This document shows, piece after piece, positions 1 through 8,609 of a stretch of DNA of 64,000 nt. The stretch lies in the NCBI GenBank assembly GCA_963763095.1, contig CAVXNR010000008.1, positions 9,137 to 73,136 of the forward strand. Reading direction: 5' to 3'. The DNA is from CAVUCH01 sp963763095. GTDB taxonomy: Bacteria; Acidobacteriota; Vicinamibacteria; Vicinamibacterales; JAENWD01. The notes under the pieces were generated by a model. It did not search any database. It was given only the letters and a program-made list of their open reading frames with translations, and had not been told where the DNA came from. Position 1 is the first letter of the stretch; each line of letters begins with the position of its first letter. The translations under genes and the position numbers were made by a program.

Positions 1-246
1 GACCTCGGGCGTGGCCGCCGCCACGACCAGCCACGCGCCTTCCACATCGTCCGGCCGGAACTCGCGCCGGTGCCGCGTCACAGGGCTCGCGTCGATGCCG
101 GGGGTCATCACCGGCGCGATCACGGTGATCGCCGCGCGCGCCGCCACGAGGGCATCGATCTTCGACGTGGCGACCGGGCCGCCGCCAACCACCAGCACGC
201 GTCTCCCGGCCAGCTTCAGGAACACGGGAAAGAGGGCTGCACTCAT
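1..246 (-). CDS. Siroheme synthase, N-terminal NAD-binding part (partial)
   Basis: The first 82 codons are visible; the gene continues beyond the window edge. The protein starts MSAALFPVFLKLAGRRVLVV and continues with a GGGPVA dinucleotide-binding loop and a run resembling the precorrin-2 dehydrogenase domain of CysG/Met8. That family oxidises precorrin-2 and inserts iron to give siroheme, the cofactor of sulfite reductase. The ATG overlaps the stop of sat-cysC in an ATGA arrangement, so the two are probably translationally coupled, and the job fits the sulfate-assimilation operon. Whether a uroporphyrinogen methyltransferase domain follows cannot be seen. Confidence 0.85.
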   Translation of the reverse strand, partial: MSAALFPVFLKLAGRRVLVVGGGPVATSKIDALVAARAAITVIAPVMTPGIDASPVTRHRREFRPDDVEGAWLVVAAATPEV

Positions 247-2017
247 CTTGACACCGCCTCGGCGACCGCCGCGGTCACCAGTTCACGATCGAGCAGCGCC
301 TGGATAATCTTGGCGACGCTCTCGTCGACATCTTCGCGATCGCTCTGCACGAGCACCTCTGGCCGCACTGGCGGCTCGTATGGATCCGACACGCCCGTGA
401 AGTGCTGAATCTCGCCGGCAATGGCCTGCTTGTACAGCCCCTTCGCGTCGCGGTCGACCAGCACCTCGAGCGGCGCTTCCACATAGACCTCCACGAACGG
501 CACGCCTTCTTCCGCGGCGAGCCGGCGCACTTCCTGCCGCACCTCCGCGTACGGCGAGATCGCGGCGGTCACGGTCGGCACGCCGTTGCGCGCGAGCAGA
601 CGCGCCACGAACCCGATGCGCCGGACGTTGAAGTCACGATCCTCCTTGCTGAACCCGAGCCCTTTCGACAGGTTCGTCCGCACCTCGTCGCCGTCGAGAA
701 TCTCCACCCGGCGGCCGCCGGAGAGTTGCCGTCGCAGGGCTTCCGCCAGCGTGCTCTTGCCAGCCCCTGACAGGCCGGTGAACCACACGATGAACCCGGC
801 CTCCGCGGCGAAACTGCCTCCCGTGGCGGCTGTTCGGCGTGCCGCCTGTCCGTCTGCCGCGGTGTAGTGCGCCCGCAGGACTTCTGCGATCTCCGGCCGC
901 GTGAACTCGGGCGGCAGATGACCACCCGCGCGGAGTATCTGCCGGACGCGGGTGCCCGAGAGCTCGAGGCGATCCTCCGGCCCGTGCGGGCAGGAGCGGA
1001 CCGACGCGACCCCGTCGCAACCGTGGCAATAGAACGTGGGCTCCAGTCGCAGCGGGGTGACCGCCAGATCGTCTGGTGCGAACGTGTCGAAGATCTCCTG
1101 GGCAGCGAGGGGAGGATAGTACGTGCCGACCCCCGCATGATCGCGCCCGACAATCAGGTGCGTGATGCCGTAATTCTTGCGGGCAATGGCATGGAACACG
1201 GCTTCGCGAGGTCCGGCGTACCGGATGGCGCCCGGAAAGGCCGCGAGCACCGTCCGCTCACGCGGGTAATACCCCTCCACGAGCCGCTCGGACGCCTCGA
1301 ACCGCACGGCGGCGGGCACATCTTCCTCTTTCGTTTCGCCGACAAGGGGGTGCAGGACGAGGCCGTCGGTCAGCTCGAGGGCAATTTTCGTGAGGTGCTC
1401 GTGCGCGCGATGGATGACATTCCGCGTATGGAAGCCGGCCACCCGGCGCCAGCCGCGCTCCGCGATCACGGCCCGCAGTTGCCGGGGCGTGAGCCGGTAC
1501 TGTGCGAGCGGCAGATGCGTGGGGAGCGGCAGCACGTGAACATCACCGGCGACCAGCCAATTCGGCCGGCCGAGCACGTACGCGACGCCTGGGTGGGCAG
1601 CATCGTCGGTGCCGTAGACCGCCTGTGACTCGGCGACAGGGTCGCGCTCGAACACCTCGCTCACGTCGATGACGGCCCACGTGCGGCCATCGGCGTCGGC
1701 GAGCGCCGCCTGGCTGCCGGGCGCCAGGGCTCGCGCGGTCTGCGGCTTCACCGCGAGCGTAAAGGGAAGGGGCCACACCGTCCCGTTCGCCAGGCGCAGG
1801 CGCTCGAGGACGCTGGCGTAGTCGGCCGACCCAAGAAAGCCCCGAAGCGGGCTGGCCGCACCGGTGGCAATCAGCTCCAGGTCCGCCAGCTCGGGCGCAT
1901 CCAGCACGAGGTTGGCAACGCCGTGGTGCATGTGCGCCACGACTCCACGTCGGCGGCCGGAACGATCCGGTCGACCAGTTCACCGCCGTGCGGCGTCACC
2001 AGATCGGGCACAGTCAT
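243..2017 (-). CDS. sat-cysC: Bifunctional sulfate adenylyltransferase / adenylylsulfate kinase (frameshifted near its N-terminus)
   Basis: The N-terminal two thirds are ATP sulfurylase (sulfate + ATP to APS), with the HTRNVIHRAHEH nucleotide-binding motif and GRDHAGVG. The C-terminal third is APS kinase (APS to PAPS), with P-loop GLSGAGKS. A GTG at about 1940 opens the long frame, but the typical Sat N-terminus (TPHGGELVDRIVPAADVESW) lies in another frame starting at ATG 2017. That ATG overlaps the cysH stop as ATGA, which supports it as the real start. One base seems to be missing near 1925-1940 (about ...ALP|LVLDAPEL), the only apparent deletion among the frameshifts in this window. In the QxRN motif of ATP sulfurylases the first residue here is His. 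With the break repaired the protein is about 591 residues. It lies between cysH and siroheme synthase in one operon. Confidence 0.9.
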
Positions 2018-2748
2018 GCGCTCCGGGACCTCAGGTAGACCAGCTGCAGCGGCACTGGCGCGGCAGGGTGCAGCCCGCACTCGGTTTTCTCGCGTCCCCG
2101 CCACCGCCCGGCGCGAGGGTCCTCGCCATCCCCGACGGACGTCGTGCACGGCGCACATCCGATGCTCGGGTAACCGCGGTCATGAAGCGCGTTGTAGGGA
2201 ACGGCGTTGGCGTGGATGAACGACCACACGTCATCGTGGCTCCACGCGGCGAGCGGGTTGATCTTCACCCGGTCGCTTGCCAGGTCGGGCTCGACGATGG
2301 CCGCCCGGGCACGCTGCGGCGTCTGGTCCCGCCGGATCGCTGTAATCCACGCATCCATGCCGGCCAGTTCGTGTTGCAGCATCGCGACCTTGCGGATACC
2401 GCAGCACCGATCGGGGTCCCGGGCCCACAGTGCGTCCCCGAATGCGGCCGCCTGTTCGGCGACCGACAGCGCCGGTCGCACCGCCCGAATGCGCAGGCCA
2501 TAGCGGGCCTCGAGGCGCCGCCAGAGGTCGTACGTCTCGTCGAACAGCAGCCCGGTGTCCAGCGTAAAAACGTCAATCGGCAGCGCGTGCTCGGCGATCA
2601 GGTGAATGAGCACGCAACCCTCGGCGCCGAACCCCGTGCCGAACGTCACGCGCGGTGCGAACTCGTGCGCGGCCCAGGCGAGAATGTCCGGTGCGGGTTG
2701 TGCTTCGAGCTCCGCCGCCCATTCGTCTATTCGACTCTCGGTCGTCAT
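2014..2748 (-). CDS. cysH: Adenylylsulfate (APS) reductase, thioredoxin-dependent
   Basis: This 244-residue protein of the PAPS-reductase/PP-loop family reduces activated sulfate to sulfite. It has Cys115-Cys116 (DRCCGIRK) and Cys198/Cys201 (IGCAPC), the four-cysteine pattern that binds a [4Fe-4S] cluster in APS-specific reductases, plus the catalytic C-terminal KTECGLH (Cys224). The ATG at 2748 is chosen because residues before it have no family similarity and a GAGG lies upstream. It is the first gene of the operon after the polycysteine leader and terminator. The cluster cysteines suggest APS rather than PAPS as substrate, so the linked APS kinase may serve sulfation or an alternative route; that last point is inference. 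Confidence 0.92.
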   Translation of the reverse strand: MTTESRIDEWAAELEAQPAPDILAWAAHEFAPRVTFGTGFGAEGCVLIHLIAEHALPIDVFTLDTGLLFDETYDLWRRLEARYGLRIRAVRPALSVAEQAAAFGDALWARDPDRCCGIRKVAMLQHELAGMDAWITAIRRDQTPQRARAAIVEPDLASDRVKINPLAAWSHDDVWSFIHANAVPYNALHDRGYPSIGCAPCTTSVGDGEDPRAGRWRGREKTECGLHPAAPVPLQLVYLRSRSA

Positions 2749-2788
2749 ACTGCCTCGCTGCCGATCGTTGCTGCTCGCCTGTGGGTAC

Positions 2789-2830
2789 AAAGAAAAAGGC
2801 CCGGGTGCTTTTTGGAGCATCCCGGGCCTT
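2789..2830 (-). terminator. Intrinsic terminator between polycysteine leader and cysH (attenuator)
   Basis: On the minus strand GGCCCGGGATGCT pairs with AGCACCCGGGCC (one bulged A) around a short loop and is followed at once by TTTTTCTTT. It lies 37 bases after the leader ORF stop and about 40 bases before the cysH ATG. A strong Rho-independent terminator inside a leader makes sense only if read-through is controlled. Confidence 0.85.
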
Positions 2831-2867
2831 TTGGGTCCGTTGCGTTTACCGGCCTGGTGGCCAGCGG

Positions 2868-2975
2868 TTATCGGTGCAGTGGCACCTCATGTGAACGCAT
2901 CAGTCCCGCAGGCGCAGGAGCCCCAAGGGCTCGCGCGCAACAACAACAACAGCAGGACACGACCGTGCGGTTCAC
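2868..2975 (-). CDS. Polycysteine leader peptide of the sulfate-assimilation operon
   Basis: This 35-codon ORF begins with GTG at 2975 and contains six consecutive cysteine codons (2937-2954; TGC, four TGT, TGC) as residues 8-13 (VVSCCCCCCARA). The GTG is exactly seven bases after a TATAAC -10 element, so the mRNA probably starts at the GTG itself and the ORF is leaderless. Four bases after the last Cys codon comes a small hairpin (GAGCCC-TTG-GGGCTC, 2918-2932), and after the stop comes the terminator ahead of cysH. Cysteine leader ORFs of this kind have been reported upstream of sulfur genes in mycobacteria. Function here is inferred: a ribosome stalled for Cys-tRNA would favour read-through into the cys genes. 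Confidence 0.8.
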   Translation of the reverse strand: MNRTVVSCCCCCCARALGAPAPAGLMRSHEVPLHR

Positions 2976-2982
2976 GGCCTGA

Positions 2983-3011
2983 GTTATATCCTTTACGGGG
3001 AGATGAGTCAA
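2983..3011 (-). promoter_or_regulatory. Promoter of the cys operon
   Basis: TTGACT (3006-3011) and TATAAC (2983-2988) are separated by exactly 17 bases on the minus strand, and a GTG start follows seven bases after the -10. This is one of the best sigma70-like promoters in the window. Confidence 0.85.
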
Positions 3012-3033
3012 GCGACTCCTCTCAATTCTGGCC

Positions 3034-4602
3034 TCATTCCGTGGCGAACCGCTTGAAAAAGCTGGTGTCGTTCCAGCGCGGCCGCGTGTCGCGGTCGGCG
3101 ATGGCCCGCACGAGCTCAATGTAGAACCGCGTGAAGTCCTCAGCCGCCTGCAGGTCGATCGGCTGGCTGAGATCGTCGGATGGGGCATGGTAGCGCTCGT
3201 CTCGCCAGCGTTTGACGATGGCGTGCTCCGGCGACCCCAGCGTCCAGCCGATTTTGAAGGCGAGCGCCGGGATGCCGCGGCGGATGAAGCTGTACTGATC
3301 GCTCCGGACGAAGGCGTTCCGTTCCGGCTCGGGATCGCCCGTGATGTCGATTCCGGCCGCCTTCGCGACGCGCCTGAGATCGTTGGCGAGATCCGACTCT
3401 TCGAGGCCGTTCACGATGAGCGACCGCATGGGAAAGAGCGGCAGGAACATGTCAGTGTTGAGGTCCGCGACAATCGATGAGGCGGGCACCGTCGGGTGCG
3501 CCGAGAAGTACCGGGACCCGAGCAGTCCGTGTTCCTCTGCCGTCACCGACAGGAACACGACCGAGCGGCGCAGGCTGACGCCAGACGCGCGCAGCCGCTG
3601 CGCGACTTCCAGGAGCGTCGCGGTGCCCGACGCGTTGTCCATCGCGCCGTTGTAGATGGCGTCGCCGTTCACCGGTTCACCCGTCCCGAGATGATCGAGG
3701 TGGGCGCTCAGCACCAGGTGCTCGCCGGCCAGCCGGGGGTCGGTCCCGCGAAGCATCCCGATTACGTTGTCGGATCGCAGGGGAGTCACTGACGTGACGA
3801 GCGTCCCGCGAAGCTGGCCGGAAAGCGGGAAGCGGGGCAGTGGCTTCCGTTCCGTCGCCAGCGACAGGATCTCGGCCGCTGTGTGGCCGGAACCCGCGAA
3901 CCATCCCTCGGCGGCAGCGGGGTTCACGGTAAGGGCGAGCTGCTGAGTGTTGTCGCCGAAAGGATCCTCGGCCAGGGCCTTGACGGGCATCAGACGCCGC
4001 AGCTTCGTGCGCTCCCACGGGATGTCGCTCGTCCGCTGAATCGTGACCAGCCCGATGGCGCCGGCCCGATGCAGCGCCGTCCAGCGCACTGACGAGGCGT
4101 GAGACAGCACGGGCGCGCTGAGCGTCGAGGGCCCGCCTGACACCACGACGGCAATGCGTCCCCTAAGGTCGACGCCTTCCAGGTCGTCGTAGCCCACCTC
4201 AGGCACGCTGAGCCCGTACCCGGCGAACGCGAGCGGGGCATCGATCTCCCGGGCGGGGGGCACGCGCACGTTGACCATAGCGGCGTCGCCGAGCACGATG
4301 GGCTCTTGCTTGCCGCCTCGCACGATCGCAAGGCCGGAGCGCTCCTCGACCAACTGGCGTGACTCGAACGCGATCGGTTGGAAGTACCCGTCTGTGCCCC
4401 CGGGCTCGAGGCCCGCGGTCTTGTAACCGTCCGCCACGTACTCCGCCGCCTTGCGGTGGCCCGGACTGCCAGTGTCCCGACCTGCGAGCGAGTCGTCCGC
4501 GAGATACCGGACGTGTGCCCACCAGCGCTCCGCCGGTTCCGTGGCCTGCGGCAAGGCAACGGTCAGTAGGGCGAGAGTGACTGCAAGCGACGCGACTCTC
4601 AT
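3034..4602 (-). CDS. Secreted M28-family metallopeptidase with PA-like insert
   Basis: This 522-residue protein has an N-terminal signal peptide (MRVASLAVTLALLTVALP). A protease-associated-type region is followed by an M28 zinc peptidase domain. Visible metal and catalytic motifs are LSAHLDHLG, MDNASGTA, VTAEEHGLLGSRYF, NTDMF and, near the end, YHAPSDD. M28 enzymes are two-zinc aminopeptidases that release N-terminal amino acids, here probably in the periplasm or outside the cell. The start at 4602 puts the signal peptide at the N-terminus. It is divergent from the hydrolase at 4677. Substrate unknown. Confidence 0.88.
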   Translation of the reverse strand: MRVASLAVTLALLTVALPQATEPAERWWAHVRYLADDSLAGRDTGSPGHRKAAEYVADGYKTAGLEPGGTDGYFQPIAFESRQLVEERSGLAIVRGGKQEPIVLGDAAMVNVRVPPAREIDAPLAFAGYGLSVPEVGYDDLEGVDLRGRIAVVVSGGPSTLSAPVLSHASSVRWTALHRAGAIGLVTIQRTSDIPWERTKLRRLMPVKALAEDPFGDNTQQLALTVNPAAAEGWFAGSGHTAAEILSLATERKPLPRFPLSGQLRGTLVTSVTPLRSDNVIGMLRGTDPRLAGEHLVLSAHLDHLGTGEPVNGDAIYNGAMDNASGTATLLEVAQRLRASGVSLRRSVVFLSVTAEEHGLLGSRYFSAHPTVPASSIVADLNTDMFLPLFPMRSLIVNGLEESDLANDLRRVAKAAGIDITGDPEPERNAFVRSDQYSFIRRGIPALAFKIGWTLGSPEHAIVKRWRDERYHAPSDDLSQPIDLQAAEDFTRFYIELVRAIADRDTRPRWNDTSFFKRFATE

Positions 4603-4676
4603 CGCATGATTATCGCCCGGCGTTCCGGGGCGTGGTGTTCGCGGCGTGGTTGACGGGCGCCCGGCTGCGGATGAGA

Positions 4677-6002
4677 ATGCATCGCCATATGCTTCAGAAC
4701 CAGATTCGTCGATCCGTCCTGCGCCTGGCGCTCGTAAGCGCGGTGCTCGTTCCGATTGGCGCGCCGGCTGGCCTTGCGCAGGGCCTGCCGACCGCAAACC
4801 CCGAGTCCCAGGGATTCTCGGCCGAACGCCTCGAGCGGCTCCACGAGCGCATGCACGAGTTCATCAAGGAAGGGAAGCACGCAGGGATTCTTGTGCTGAT
4901 CGCGCGCAACGGGAAGATTGTCGAGTCGCGCTCGTACGGACTGAGGGACCGCGAGCAGAAGCTGCGCATGGAAGAGGACACCATCTTCCGCATCTACTCG
5001 ATGTCGAAGGTGATCACGAGCGTGGCCGCGCTGATCCTGCACGAGGAAGGGCGGCTCAAGCTGGACGACCCCATCAGCAAGTATCTTCCCGCGTTTGACA
5101 AGCCGAAGGTGCTGAAAGGCGGCACTGTAAAGGCGCCGGTGCTCGTGGCGGCGAAGACGCCGATTACGGTCAGGCATCTGTTGACGCATACGTCCGGCTA
5201 CATCTACGGCTTCGGCAAGGACCCGATCGACACGATCTACCGCGACGCGAAGCTGCTGCAGGCGCCGACGATGGCCGTGTTCCTCGAACGGGCATCGAAG
5301 ATGCCGCTGGTGCAGCCGCCGGGGCAGTCGTTCCGGTACGGCATCAGCATCGACCTGCTCGGCGCGGTCATCGAGAAGGTTTCGGGACAGACGCTCGATG
5401 CCTTCATCGAGTCACGGATCACGCGCCCGCTCGGTATGAAGGAGACCAGCTTCACGGTGCCGGAAGAGAAGCGTGCGCGTGTGGCAAAGATCTACACGAC
5501 CGGGAAGGACGGCGAGCTGAAGGAGCCGCAGCCATTGGTGCCCGGCGACATCCCGTATCCCGACGAACAGGGCCGCCTCTTCCCGTCAGGCGGCGGTGGC
5601 ATGTTCTCGACGATCGGCGACTACGCGCGGTTCGGGCAGATGTTGCTGAACGGCGGCGCGCTCGATGGCGTGCGGATCCTCGGCCGAAAGACTGTGGAGC
5701 TCATGGAAACGAACCACCTGAGCGGCCTCACGCGCGAGACGCTCGATTCCAACGACTACGAGGGATTCGGGCTCGGCGGCAGTGTGCGCATCAGCCTGGC
5801 GCGCAGCGGAAGGCTCGGGTCGGTCGGGCAGTTCGGCTGGAGCGGGGCCGCGACAACCGACTTCAGGATCGATCCGAGAGAGCAGCTCATGACGCTGGTG
5901 TTCACGCAGCACTTCCCGTTCAACCAGCACGATCTCTTCTGGAATGCGTTGACGCTGACCTACGCAGCGCTCGTGGACGACCCGAAGCCAGCGGATCGAT
6001 GA
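4677..6002 (+). CDS. Serine hydrolase of the class C beta-lactamase fold (exported)
   Basis: About 441 residues. An N-terminal signal peptide (SVLRLALVSAVLVPIGAPA, cleaved near GLAQG) is followed by a PF00144-type domain with the SxxK nucleophile motif YSMSK and the second motif as YGISIDLLG, where the usual YxN Asn is Ile. Near the C-terminus GWSGAATTDF sits where the third motif is expected. Such proteins are mostly esterases or D-aminopeptidase-like enzymes rather than antibiotic-destroying beta-lactamases. ATG codons at 4671, 4677 and 4689 are all possible starts; I use 4677. Divergently placed from the M28 peptidase. Confidence 0.85.
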   Translation: MHRHMLQNQIRRSVLRLALVSAVLVPIGAPAGLAQGLPTANPESQGFSAERLERLHERMHEFIKEGKHAGILVLIARNGKIVESRSYGLRDREQKLRMEEDTIFRIYSMSKVITSVAALILHEEGRLKLDDPISKYLPAFDKPKVLKGGTVKAPVLVAAKTPITVRHLLTHTSGYIYGFGKDPIDTIYRDAKLLQAPTMAVFLERASKMPLVQPPGQSFRYGISIDLLGAVIEKVSGQTLDAFIESRITRPLGMKETSFTVPEEKRARVAKIYTTGKDGELKEPQPLVPGDIPYPDEQGRLFPSGGGGMFSTIGDYARFGQMLLNGGALDGVRILGRKTVELMETNHLSGLTRETLDSNDYEGFGLGGSVRISLARSGRLGSVGQFGWSGAATTDFRIDPREQLMTLVFTQHFPFNQHDLFWNALTLTYAALVDDPKPADR

Positions 6003-6023
6003 CTCGCGGAGACTCGACGACTC

Positions 6024-6059
6024 GCGGTGATTCGATGACTGGGCGGTGATTCGATGACT
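6024..6059. repeat. Short direct repeat after the hydrolase gene
   Basis: A 17-base unit, GCGGTGATTCGATGACT, occurs twice with a 19-base period (6024-6040 and 6043-6059), within a run of related GACTCG words immediately after the stop codon. Confidence 0.6.
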
Positions 6060-6067
6060 CGTCGTGA

Positions 6068-6093
6068 TGTGGAGCCGGTACTTCAGTCCCGGC
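6068..6093. repeat. Intergenic palindrome, TGTGG/TTCA family
   Basis: A TGTGGA flank is followed by a GCCGG...CCGGC stem around a TTCA loop. It sits between the convergent hydrolase and leuB genes, where it could also act as a transcription stop. Confidence 0.55.
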
Positions 6094-6113
6094 GCACTGC
6101 AATCCACAGAGCG

Positions 6114-7175
6114 TCAGCCCACCGCCGCGGCAACCAGATCCGCCATCCGGCTGCAGGACACCTGAGGGCCGCCAGCCGCGAGATCGGCGGTGCGGTGCCC
6201 CTCCGTGAGCACGCGGTCGATCGCGGCATCAACCGCCCGTGCCTCCTCGACGGCGCCGAGGCTGTGCTCGAGCAGCATTGCCGCCGATGCAATGGCGCCG
6301 ATCGGGTTCGCGATGTCACGCCCCGCAATGTCTGGCGCTGACCCGTGCACCGGTTCGAACAATCCCGGCCCATCCCCGATGCTCGACGATGGCAGCAGCC
6401 CGATCGACCCGGAGATCACGGCCGCTTCGTCGGAGAGGATGTCGCCGAACAGGTTCTCCGTCAGGATGACGTCGAAGCGTGAGGGTGCGGTGACGAGCGC
6501 CATCGCGCACGCGTCCACGTACATGTGCTGCAGCGTCACCTCCGGGTAGTCGCGCGCGACGCGGGTGACCACCGTCCGCCACAGCTGCGAAGTCTCCAGC
6601 ACGTTCGCCTTGTCTACCGACGTCACCAGCCTGCGCCGGCGCTGCGCCGCATCGAACGCGACGCGCGCGATGCGCTCGATCTCGGGCACCGAATAGCGCA
6701 TCGTGTTGAACGCGACGCCGGCCTCCCGGTCGATGCCGCGCGGCTCACCGAAGTACAGCCCGCCCGTCAGCTCCCGGACAATCAGCAGATCGGATCCCTT
6801 CGCGACTTCCGGCCTGAGCGGACCGGCTCCTTCGCAGCCGGGCCAGGTTCGCGCGGGGCGCAGGTTGGCGTAGACGCGCAGCCCCTTCCGGAGCGCCAGC
6901 AGCCCCCCTTCCGGCCGCTCGGACGACGGGAGATGATCGAATGCAGGGTCGCCGACAGCCCCGAGCAGCACAGCGTCCGCGGCTTGACACGCAGCCAGCG
7001 TCGCCGGCGGCAGCGGCGGGAGTCCCTGGCTGAGCGCCGCGCCCCCCACGGGACACGATTCGAACGTCAGCTCGCGCCCGAATCGGCGCGCGACGGCTTC
7101 GAGCACGAGCCGGGCCGCGGCCACCACCTCAGGGCCGATGCCGTCCCCGGGCAGCAGAACGATGGAGTGACGCAT
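6114..7175 (-). CDS. leuB: 3-isopropylmalate dehydrogenase
   Basis: 353 residues, the usual family length. It oxidatively decarboxylates 3-isopropylmalate with NAD+, the third step of leucine biosynthesis. Family signatures are LLPGDGIGPEV at the N-terminus, VDKANVLETS, the metal-binding stretch LTENLFGDILSDEA, and GSAPDIAGRDIANP near the NAD pocket. The start ATG at 7175 gives the canonical N-terminus. It lies about 100 bases downstream of leuA on the same strand, separated by a palindromic repeat. Confidence 0.96.
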   Translation of the reverse strand: MRHSIVLLPGDGIGPEVVAAARLVLEAVARRFGRELTFESCPVGGAALSQGLPPLPPATLAACQAADAVLLGAVGDPAFDHLPSSERPEGGLLALRKGLRVYANLRPARTWPGCEGAGPLRPEVAKGSDLLIVRELTGGLYFGEPRGIDREAGVAFNTMRYSVPEIERIARVAFDAAQRRRRLVTSVDKANVLETSQLWRTVVTRVARDYPEVTLQHMYVDACAMALVTAPSRFDVILTENLFGDILSDEAAVISGSIGLLPSSSIGDGPGLFEPVHGSAPDIAGRDIANPIGAIASAAMLLEHSLGAVEEARAVDAAIDRVLTEGHRTADLAAGGPQVSCSRMADLVAAAVG

Positions 7176-7217
7176 GGCGACAGTGTAAGAGGAAGAGGAA
7201 GGAGGACAGCGTAGCGC

Positions 7218-7267
7218 CGGCGTTCACTCCGGCGGGGATCCGCCGGGACTGAAGTCCCGGCTCCACA
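7218..7267. repeat. Intergenic palindromes, TTCA/TGAA family (two units)
   Basis: A GCCGG...CCGGC stem with loop TTCA is followed at 7242-7267 by the stem GCCGGGAC / GTCCCGGC around TGAA, ending in the inverted flank TCCACA. It fills the gap between leuA and leuB. Confidence 0.55.
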
Positions 7268-7272
7268 AGGAT

Positions 7273-8517
7273 CTACACCCCGTGGCCGTAACCGACTTCT
7301 TCGTGACCGGTGCCGTGGCGGTGCTGGTGGCCCACGGCGGCATGCGCCGGTTCGGGCTCCCTCGCCGTGCGCTGGGCCTCGATCAACTCCACGAGCTCCC
7401 CGTCCGACACGGATTTCTGCGCGTCGGCGAGCGCAATCATCCGCCGATAGAGCCGATCGAGCTCCAACCGCGACAGCTCGACGCCAAGGGTCTGGAGGCG
7501 GTGCTGCAAGGCGTGGCGCCCCGAGTGCTTGCCGAGCACGAGCGTCGTCGCGGGCACGCCCACGTCTTCCGGCCGCATGATTTCGTACGTGCGCCGGTCC
7601 TTCAACATCCCGTCCTGGTGGATGCCCGCTTCGTGGGCAAAGGCGTTCCGCCCGACGATGGCCTTGTTGGCCTGGACGGGCTCGCCCGTGAGCGCGGTCA
7701 GCATCTGGCTGGTCGCATAGAGCGCGGGCGTCACGATGCCGGTCTCGAACGGCAGGCGATCGGAGCGGACGCGCGTGGCCATCACAATCTCTTCGAGCGA
7801 GGCATTGCCCGCGCGCTCACCGATGCCGTTGATCGTGCACTCCACCTGCCGCACGCCTGCCTGCAGCGCCACCAGCGTATTGGCGACCGCCAGGCCGAGA
7901 TCGTCGTGGCAGTGCGCGCTGAACACCGCGCGGCCGGCATTCGGCACGCGCCCGAGCACGGTGGTGAAGAAGGCGGCGATTTCGTCGGGCGTCGCATAGC
8001 CCACCGTGTCCGGCAGGTTGATGGTCGTCGCGCCGGCCTCGATGACCGACTCGATCACCCGGCAGAGGAAATCGAGGTCGCTCCGCGTCGCGTCCTCGGC
8101 CGAGAACTGCACATCGCCGGTGTAGCGCCGCGCCTGCGTGACAGCGGCAACGGCCGCCTCGAGACAGGCCTCGCGCGTGATGTTCAACTTGCGCGTGAGG
8201 TGGAGGTCGGAGGTGGCGATGAAGGTGTGGATGCGGGGCCGCGCAGCGGGCGCGACCGACTGGCCGGCCCGGTCGATGTCGTCGCGGCGACACCGGGCCA
8301 GCGCCGCGACGATCGGGCGCCGCACTTCGGCGGCAATCGTCCGCACGGCCTCGGCGTCCGCCTCGGAGGCAATCGGGAAGCCCGCTTCGATCACGTCGAC
8401 GCCGAGCACGTCCAGCTGGCGGGCGAGCTGCAGCTTCTCGGGCACGGTCAAGGAGAACCCGGGCGCCTGCTCGCCGTCCCTCAGCGTCGTGTCGAAGATG
8501 GTGATGCGGTCTGCCAT
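7273..8517 (-). CDS. leuA: 2-isopropylmalate synthase lacking the C-terminal regulatory domain
   Basis: 414 residues. The N-terminal TIM-barrel domain of the HMGL-like family is complete: FDTTLRDGEQAPGFSL, INLPDTVGY, FSAHCHDDLGLAVANTL (metal-binding HxH context), CTINGIGERAGN. The linker subdomain follows, but the protein stops about 100 residues short of typical LeuA and lacks the allosteric leucine-binding domain. It ends instead in a His-rich tail (HQHRHGTGHEEVGYGHGV). Only 97 bases separate it from leuB, so the domain has not been lost through a simple frameshift. The start at 8517 gives MADRITIFDTTLRDGE. It condenses acetyl-CoA and 2-oxoisovalerate. A homocitrate- or citramalate-type specificity cannot be excluded, but the leu context favours LeuA. 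Confidence 0.88.
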   Translation of the reverse strand: MADRITIFDTTLRDGEQAPGFSLTVPEKLQLARQLDVLGVDVIEAGFPIASEADAEAVRTIAAEVRRPIVAALARCRRDDIDRAGQSVAPAARPRIHTFIATSDLHLTRKLNITREACLEAAVAAVTQARRYTGDVQFSAEDATRSDLDFLCRVIESVIEAGATTINLPDTVGYATPDEIAAFFTTVLGRVPNAGRAVFSAHCHDDLGLAVANTLVALQAGVRQVECTINGIGERAGNASLEEIVMATRVRSDRLPFETGIVTPALYATSQMLTALTGEPVQANKAIVGRNAFAHEAGIHQDGMLKDRRTYEIMRPEDVGVPATTLVLGKHSGRHALQHRLQTLGVELSRLELDRLYRRMIALADAQKSVSDGELVELIEAQRTAREPEPAHAAVGHQHRHGTGHEEVGYGHGV

Positions 8518-8541
8518 GGATCCCCCGGTGGAAATTGTGAA

Positions 8542-8591
8542 TTGCGGCACCCCAACGGTCAAGTCTATAATTCTTACGCTTGAATAAGCGT
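8542..8591 (+). promoter_or_regulatory. Divergent leuA/LysR control region with LysR-type palindrome
   Basis: TTGCGG (8542-8547) and a perfect TATAAT (8566-8571) lie 18 bases apart on the plus strand ahead of the LysR gene. Next to it, ACGCTT-GAAT-AAGCGT (8576-8591) is a perfect inverted repeat containing a T-N11-A LysR-box pattern. The placement suggests autoregulation and control of leuA; that is inference. Confidence 0.6.
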
Positions 8592-8609
8592 TCTTTATAG
8601 GTAGGCCGC

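Noticed and set aside
2789..3011. SAM or other sulfur riboswitch ahead of cysH
   Set aside because: No riboswitch core was recognised; the leader is explained by a Cys-codon ORF and terminator.
4677..6002. Antibiotic-resistance beta-lactamase
   Set aside because: Only the fold and SxxK motif match; the second motif lacks its Asn, and such proteins are usually esterase- or peptidase-like.
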